This document shows, in pieces, positions 60,117-64,000 of a stretch of 64,000 nt of DNA; the stretch's first letter is position 1; every line of letters starts with the position of its first letter. The notes beneath the pieces are model-generated. The model made no database searches. It was not told the origin of the DNA and saw only the letters and a program-made list of their open reading frames with translations. The DNA comes from Microbispora sp. H13382. GTDB lineage: Bacteria > Actinomycetota > Actinomycetes > Streptosporangiales > Streptosporangiaceae. The translations under genes and the position numbers were made by a program. Location: NCBI RefSeq assembly GCF_014161445.1, contig NZ_JABBXA010000017.1, positions 1 through 64,000 of the forward strand, in the 5' to 3' direction.

Positions 60117-61424
60117 GTGAGTAAAGCCAAACCGGCGCTCAGGGTCGCGCTGCTGGGCTGCGGCGTCGTCGGGTCGCAGGTCGTGCGTCTGCTCCACGAG
60201 CAGGCCGACGACCTGGCCGCCCGTGTCGGCGCCCCGCTGGAGCTGGCCGGCGTCGCCGTGCGCAGGCTCGGGCGCAAGCGGGACGCCGACATGGACCCCG
60301 CGCTGCTCACGACGGACGCGGAGGGCCTGGTCACCCGCGACGACGTGGACATCGTCGTCGAGGTGATCGGCGGTATCGAGCCCGCCAGGTCGCTGATCCT
60401 CGCCGCGATGGCGCACGGCAAGTCTGTGGTGAGCGCCAACAAGGCGCTGCTCGCCGAGGACGGCGCCACGATCCACCGGGCGGCCCGCGAGAACGGCGCC
60501 GATCTGTACTTCGAGGCGAGCGTCGCCGGGGCGATCCCGCTGCTGCGCCCGCTGCGCGAGTCGCTGGCCGGTGACCGGGTGCGCCGCGTGCTGGGCATCG
60601 TCAACGGCACGACCAACTACATCCTCGACAAGATGGACTCCACCGGCGCCTCGTTCAACGACGCGCTGGAGGAGGCCCAGGCGCTCGGGTACGCCGAGGC
60701 CGACCCGACGGCCGACGTCGAGGGCTTCGACGCCGCGGCCAAGGCGGCGATCCTGGCCGGCATCGCCTTCCACAGCCGGGTGACGGCCGCCGACGTGCAC
60801 CGCGAGGGCATCACGGAGATCACCGCGGCCGACGTCGCCTCGGCCAAGGGCATGGGGTACGTCATCAAGCTGCTGGCCATCTGCGCCCGCTCCGACGACG
60901 GCCGATCGGTCGGCGTCCGCGTGCACCCCGCCATGATCCCGAGGTCGCACCCTCTGGCGGGGGTGCGTGAGGCGTACAACGCGGTCTTCGTGGAGGCCGA
61001 GTCGGCCGGGCGGCTGATGTTCTACGGCGCGGGCGCGGGCGGCGCGCCCACCGCCAGCGCCGTACTGGGCGACATCGTCGCCGTGGCGCGCAACCGCCTC
61101 GCCGGCACCCGCGGGCCGGAGGAGTCGACGTACGCCGACCTCAAGGTCCATCCGATGGGCGACAGCGTCACCCGCTACCACGTGTCGCTGGACGTCGCGG
61201 ACAAGCCGGGTGTGCTCGCCCGTGTCGCCGACATCTTCGCCACGCACGACGTGTCGATCCAGACGGTGCGGCAGGAGGGCCGCGGCGACGACGCCCAGCT
61301 CGTGCTGGTGACCCACCGGGCCAGCGACGCCGCCCTGTCGGGCACGATCAAGGACCTGCGCGACCTGAACATCGTCCGCGCGGTCGCGAGCGTCATGCGG
61401 GTCGAGGGCGACGACACGCCCTGA
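60117..61424 (+). CDS. hom: Homoserine dehydrogenase
   Basis: A 435-residue enzyme that reduces aspartate semialdehyde to homoserine for threonine and methionine. N-terminal NAD(P) motif VALLGCGVVGSQV near 10-22; catalytic domain with GIVNGTTNYILDKM, ALGYAEADPTADVEGFDAAA holding the catalytic Lys region; a C-terminal ACT domain about 350-430 (DVADKPGVLARVADIF) that senses threonine. GTG at 60117 has GAGGAGGGG upstream. thrC and thrB, which usually follow hom in actinomycetes, are not here: a hairpin and a convergent gene come next. Confidence 0.96.
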   Translation: MSKAKPALRVALLGCGVVGSQVVRLLHEQADDLAARVGAPLELAGVAVRRLGRKRDADMDPALLTTDAEGLVTRDDVDIVVEVIGGIEPARSLILAAMAHGKSVVSANKALLAEDGATIHRAARENGADLYFEASVAGAIPLLRPLRESLAGDRVRRVLGIVNGTTNYILDKMDSTGASFNDALEEAQALGYAEADPTADVEGFDAAAKAAILAGIAFHSRVTAADVHREGITEITAADVASAKGMGYVIKLLAICARSDDGRSVGVRVHPAMIPRSHPLAGVREAYNAVFVEAESAGRLMFYGAGAGGAPTASAVLGDIVAVARNRLAGTRGPEESTYADLKVHPMGDSVTRYHVSLDVADKPGVLARVADIFATHDVSIQTVRQEGRGDDAQLVLVTHRASDAALSGTIKDLRDLNIVRAVASVMRVEGDDTP

Positions 61425-61456
61425 CGCCGAGGGCGGCGGCTTCGTCTGACGTCGAA

Positions 61457-61486
61457 GGCACTCCCGGTGCTCTGCCCGGGAGTGCC
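61457..61486. terminator. Terminator after hom, between convergent genes
   Basis: GGCACTCCCGG pairs perfectly with CCGGGAGTGCC around an 8-nt loop, 33 bp after the hom stop and 20 bp before the convergent propeller gene ends. It can serve both strands. Confidence 0.85.
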
Positions 61487-61505
61487 CGCTGCCGCATCGG
61501 TCGAG

Positions 61506-62636
61506 CTAGAGGGCGACCTTCGCGATCTGGTCGACGTAGTTCTCGGTGAGCCAGACGTTGTCGTCGGGCCCGCTGGTGATGTCGAAGGGCCCGGCGAGGC
61601 TGGTCGGCATGTAGTACTCGATGATGATTCCCGAGGTGGTGACGGTGGCCGCCGCGTTGCCGAGTTGCTCGGCCACCCACAGCCTGCCGTCAGAGCCGCT
61701 GGTGATGCCCCATGGGAAGGCGTTGGGGTCGGGCAGTGCGTGCTCGGTGAAGTCGCCGTCCGTGGTGACGGAGCCGACCTTCCCGTTGCCGTCGGTGTAC
61801 CACAGGTTGCCGTCCGGCCCGGTGGTGATCCCTATGGGTATCGCTCCCGAGGAGGGGATGGCGAACTCGGTGATGTCCCCGTCCGGGGTGATCTGGCCGA
61901 TCTTGCCCACGAACGATTCGGTGAACCACAGGTTGCCGTCGGGACCGGCGGTGATCCGCATCGGGTAGGCGTCACCGGTCGGCAGGGCGTACTCGGTGAT
62001 GGTTCCCGAGGTGGTGATCCGCCCGATCTTGTTGCCGATCGTCTCGACGAACCACAGGGCGCCGTCGGGACCCGCCGTGATGCCCCAGGGGTAGGACCCC
62101 GCGTTGGGCAGCGCGTATTCCGTGATGACACCGGATGTGGTGATCCGTCCGATCTTGTCGCCGGTCGCCTCGGTGAACCACAGGGCGCCGTCCGGCCCGG
62201 TGGTGATGTGCCCCGGCTCGGCGTCGTCGGTCGGCACGGCGAACTCGGTGAAGTCGCCGCCGGTGGTGACGCGTCCGATGTTGCCGGCGTAGTTCTCCGT
62301 GAACCACAGCGCGCCGTCGGGACCCGAGGTGATGCCGACGGGCCCGGATGTATGGGTCGGAGTGTCCATTTCCGAGACCGTGGGGAACCGCGCCGCGTCG
62401 CCGGAGCCGGACGACCCGGCGAGCGGGCGCGGCCGGTGGACGGGACACCGCATGTGCCGGTGCTCCGGCATCCGCTTCAGCTTCTGGCAGATCCGCACCC
62501 AGGGCGGCGGGGGTTTGGGACGCTCGCCCGGTGCGGTGGCGCCGGCGGGCAGACCGGTGAACAGGGGCGCGGCCGTCGCCAGGGCCAGCGCCATCGCCGT
62601 GAGCGGGCGGCGGAGGTGTCGTGAGAAGCGTGGCAT
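61506..62636 (-). CDS. Secreted seven-bladed propeller, virginiamycin-B-lyase-like
   Basis: A 376-residue exported protein. After the signal peptide and a Pro/Arg/His-rich stretch (about 35-75), seven repeats of about 42 residues follow, each like ITTGPDGALWFTE...IGRITTSG.ITEYALP. This is the Vgb/NHL beta-propeller. True virginiamycin B lyases are cytoplasmic and need several catalytic His and Glu; here most of the loop positions that carry PHGI in Vgb read WGIT, MRIT or IGIT, and the protein is secreted, so lyase activity is doubtful. ATG at 62636 has AAGGGA upstream. More likely a binding or structural propeller. Confidence 0.75.
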   Translation of the reverse strand: MPRFSRHLRRPLTAMALALATAAPLFTGLPAGATAPGERPKPPPPWVRICQKLKRMPEHRHMRCPVHRPRPLAGSSGSGDAARFPTVSEMDTPTHTSGPVGITSGPDGALWFTENYAGNIGRVTTGGDFTEFAVPTDDAEPGHITTGPDGALWFTEATGDKIGRITTSGVITEYALPNAGSYPWGITAGPDGALWFVETIGNKIGRITTSGTITEYALPTGDAYPMRITAGPDGNLWFTESFVGKIGQITPDGDITEFAIPSSGAIPIGITTGPDGNLWYTDGNGKVGSVTTDGDFTEHALPDPNAFPWGITSGSDGRLWVAEQLGNAAATVTTSGIIIEYYMPTSLAGPFDITSGPDDNVWLTENYVDQIAKVAL

Positions 62637-62797
62637 GGCATCCCTTCGGCTGAGAAGCGACATGAGAAACCGGGCCGGAAGCCGCGCCCCCGGCCCGGCG
62701 GGCCTCACTATCGCCGACCCGCCCGACCGGCCGTCGATCCGCCGCGTCCGTGGCGGGTCACGAGACCCCCAACTCCTGTACGGAGCGGAGACGACGG
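62637..62797. other. Gap upstream of the propeller gene
   Basis: A 161-bp region that should hold the propeller promoter. I see no clear promoter boxes or hairpin in it, and no gene. Confidence 0.3.
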
Positions 62798-63376
62798 TCA
62801 GGCGACCGAGTGCGTGATGGTCCCGGTGTAGACGCCGGCGGCGGCGTTGGACGGGATGGTGATGACCAGGGTGGGCTGCCAGCTCGTCGACATCGGCGTG
62901 GCCTGCTTGCGCCCGCTGAACGCGGTGACCGGCGAGGTGAGGGCCACCCGGCTGGCCGCGGTGGGCTGACCGGGGTTGCGGGTGCCCACTCCCGACGACG
63001 CGGTGACCGGTCCCGACCAGTAGGAGACGTTCGCCGTCGTGATCGTCTGCGTGGGCGTGCCGCTGCCGGTGGTGAAGTTCGTGGCGGACACGGTCGCCGT
63101 CCACGGAGGGATTCCCGTCCTGGAGTCGGCCACGGTCACCGTGCCCATGGAAGCGCTCAGCGTGCCGCCCTGCGCGACGCTGCCGAGGTTCACCGAGCCG
63201 GGCACGGTGATCGTCAGCGGGTCGGCCCGCAGGGGGACCAGCGCCGTTCCCGTGTCGGCCTGCGCCGCCGGCGCGAGGCCGGGCACGGCGAACAGCGAGG
63301 TGGGCAGCGCGACCGGCGCAGCGATCGACGCGGCCAGCGTCACCGCCACGATCGCGCCCACACCGACCTGCCGCAT
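62798..63376 (-). CDS. Secreted WxL-like beta protein
   Basis: A 192-residue exported protein. The signal peptide (AIVAVTLAASIAAPVAL) is followed by an all-beta domain with PLTITVPGSVNLGSVAQGG, IPPWTATVSATNFTTGSG and the end WQPTLVITIP...YTGTITHSVA. This is the layout of WxL-type surface domains as seen in actinobacteria. No anchor is visible, so it probably binds the cell surface non-covalently. ATG at 63376 has GAGGAAGG upstream. It is divergent from a gene for a similar protein. Confidence 0.65.
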   Translation of the reverse strand: MRQVGVGAIVAVTLAASIAAPVALPTSLFAVPGLAPAAQADTGTALVPLRADPLTITVPGSVNLGSVAQGGTLSASMGTVTVADSRTGIPPWTATVSATNFTTGSGTPTQTITTANVSYWSGPVTASSGVGTRNPGQPTAASRVALTSPVTAFSGRKQATPMSTSWQPTLVITIPSNAAAGVYTGTITHSVA

Positions 63377-63651
63377 GTCTGGCCTTCCTCGTCGCCGTGC
63401 CGTCGGTCCGCCGCGCGGCCGATCTCTCCTGTGAACGACCCACGGCAGGTTAGGGCACCGGGGTGGCTCCAGGCCGCCGCCACGCCGGGAGCAGCCGTGA
63501 CCGTGGAGATCGGGCCCCACGTCTCCGTCCGTCGTCATCTGATCACAAAGGGTCTCCAGACGCCGGCCTCGCGACCGTGTCGTACGCCCAGGACCGGCCA
63601 GGATGTCACCGACCGAGGCTCGAAACAGCGCATCGACGGGGGAGATCGGCT
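63377..63651. other. Divergent region between two WxL-like protein genes
   Basis: A 275-bp region without a gene. It should hold promoters for both divergent genes; I see no reliable -35/-10 pair or palindrome. Confidence 0.4.
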
Positions 63652-64000
63652 GTGTGTAAGAGGAATGTCGCCGCGCCGTCGGCGATCGCGGCGGCGCTGG
63701 CGCTGTCGGCCGCGCTGACCGTGGCGTCGACGGCGACGCCCGCCGGAGCGGGCACCTGTCCCGCATCCACGACCTGTCCCACGACCGTCACCTTCACCGT
63801 CAACGCCCCCGACGGCCTGACGATCACCGTGCCCGACGGTCCCGCGAACATCGGCGCCAACGTGCCGGGGAACCAGATCAGCGGTCAACTCGGCCTGGTC
63901 ACGGTGTCCGACCAGCGCGCCACGCTCACCGCGACCTGGGTGGCCACGGCGTCCGCGACCAGTTTCACCACCGGCGGTGGCGGCGCGGCCGAGACCATTC
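63652..64000 (+). CDS. Secreted WxL-like protein (partial, 3' end outside window)
   Basis: GTG at 63652, with GGGGAG 8 bp upstream, opens a frame that runs off the window after 116 codons. A signal peptide (AIAAALALSAALTVAS) is followed by a Cys pair (GTCPASTTCP) and a beta-rich domain with VTFTVNAPDGLTITVP and LTATWVATASATSFTTGGGG. The last block matches the PWTATVSATNFTTG block of the divergent neighbour, so the two are paralogues. Confidence 0.7.
   Translation, partial: MCKRNVAAPSAIAAALALSAALTVASTATPAGAGTCPASTTCPTTVTFTVNAPDGLTITVPDGPANIGANVPGNQISGQLGLVTVSDQRATLTATWVATASATSFTTGGGGAAETI

Noticed and set aside
61506-62636. Annotation as an active virginiamycin B lyase
   Set aside because: Propeller blades match, but secretion and altered loop residues argue against the enzymatic name.

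Overview
The window is very GC-rich DNA with GTG starts, purine-rich ribosome sites, leaderless-looking promoters and many 4-bp stop/start overlaps. The gene content (ArgS-related NrtL next to lysA and hom, TreY/TreZ/TreS, CBM2-tailed secreted esterases, a spore-associated-protein-A-like protein, F420-type LLM oxidoreductase) points to a filamentous actinomycete. I would guess the Streptosporangiaceae or a near relative; the family is an inference. I see no rRNA, tRNA or CRISPR array.

Layout. 0-2.3 kb: a QorB-like reductase divergent from its HxlR regulator across a palindromic operator, then a metallo-beta-lactamase-fold protein. 2.4-8.9 kb: glgX-treY-treZ, which makes trehalose from glycogen. 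9.0-11.5 kb: a secreted repeat protein and a GMC oxidoreductase. 11.6-14.6 kb: a NYN-domain nuclease divergent from an HTH/N6-adenine methylase with a specificity-like tail, followed by an iMazG-type NTP pyrophosphatase. 14.6-17.9 kb: a truncated anti-sigma-like ATPase and two adjacent CE2-type esterases with opposite CBM2 placement. 18-24.3 kb: small secreted, membrane (YibE/F), GNAT, Nudix and unknown proteins. 24.5-28.3 kb: LLM oxidoreductase divergent from TetR-MOSC, decayed genes, a His-tailed protein and ung. 28.4-33.5 kb: a sugar ABC importer operon with two binding proteins and an unusual permease. 33.6-37.5 kb: PadR, a 36-codon linker ORF, and an ABC ATPase/FtsX-type permease. 37.5-41.2 kb: treS and an asparagine-synthase-like protein. 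41.4-51.1 kb: an island with a 2788-residue RHS protein whose tip carries HExxH, a lipoprotein that may be its immunity protein, and an orphan HigA next to a HigB stump. 51.5-57.1 kb: a chimeric glycosyltransferase, an MFS exporter divergent from an XRE-cupin regulator, and a methyltransferase. 57.1-61.4 kb: TetR-nrtL-lysA-hom. 61.5-64 kb: a secreted seven-bladed propeller and a divergent pair of secreted WxL-like proteins, the last running off the window.

How it fits together. Trehalose can be made by GlgX/TreY/TreZ from glycogen and by TreS from maltose, while the ABC importer between them looks suited to alpha-glucosides. The two best candidates for an undescribed system are the NYN / methylase / pyrophosphatase neighbourhood (a defence-like set of activities with no restriction enzyme) and the RHS metallopeptidase-tip toxin with its adjacent lipoprotein. 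Both are inferences from domain content and position.
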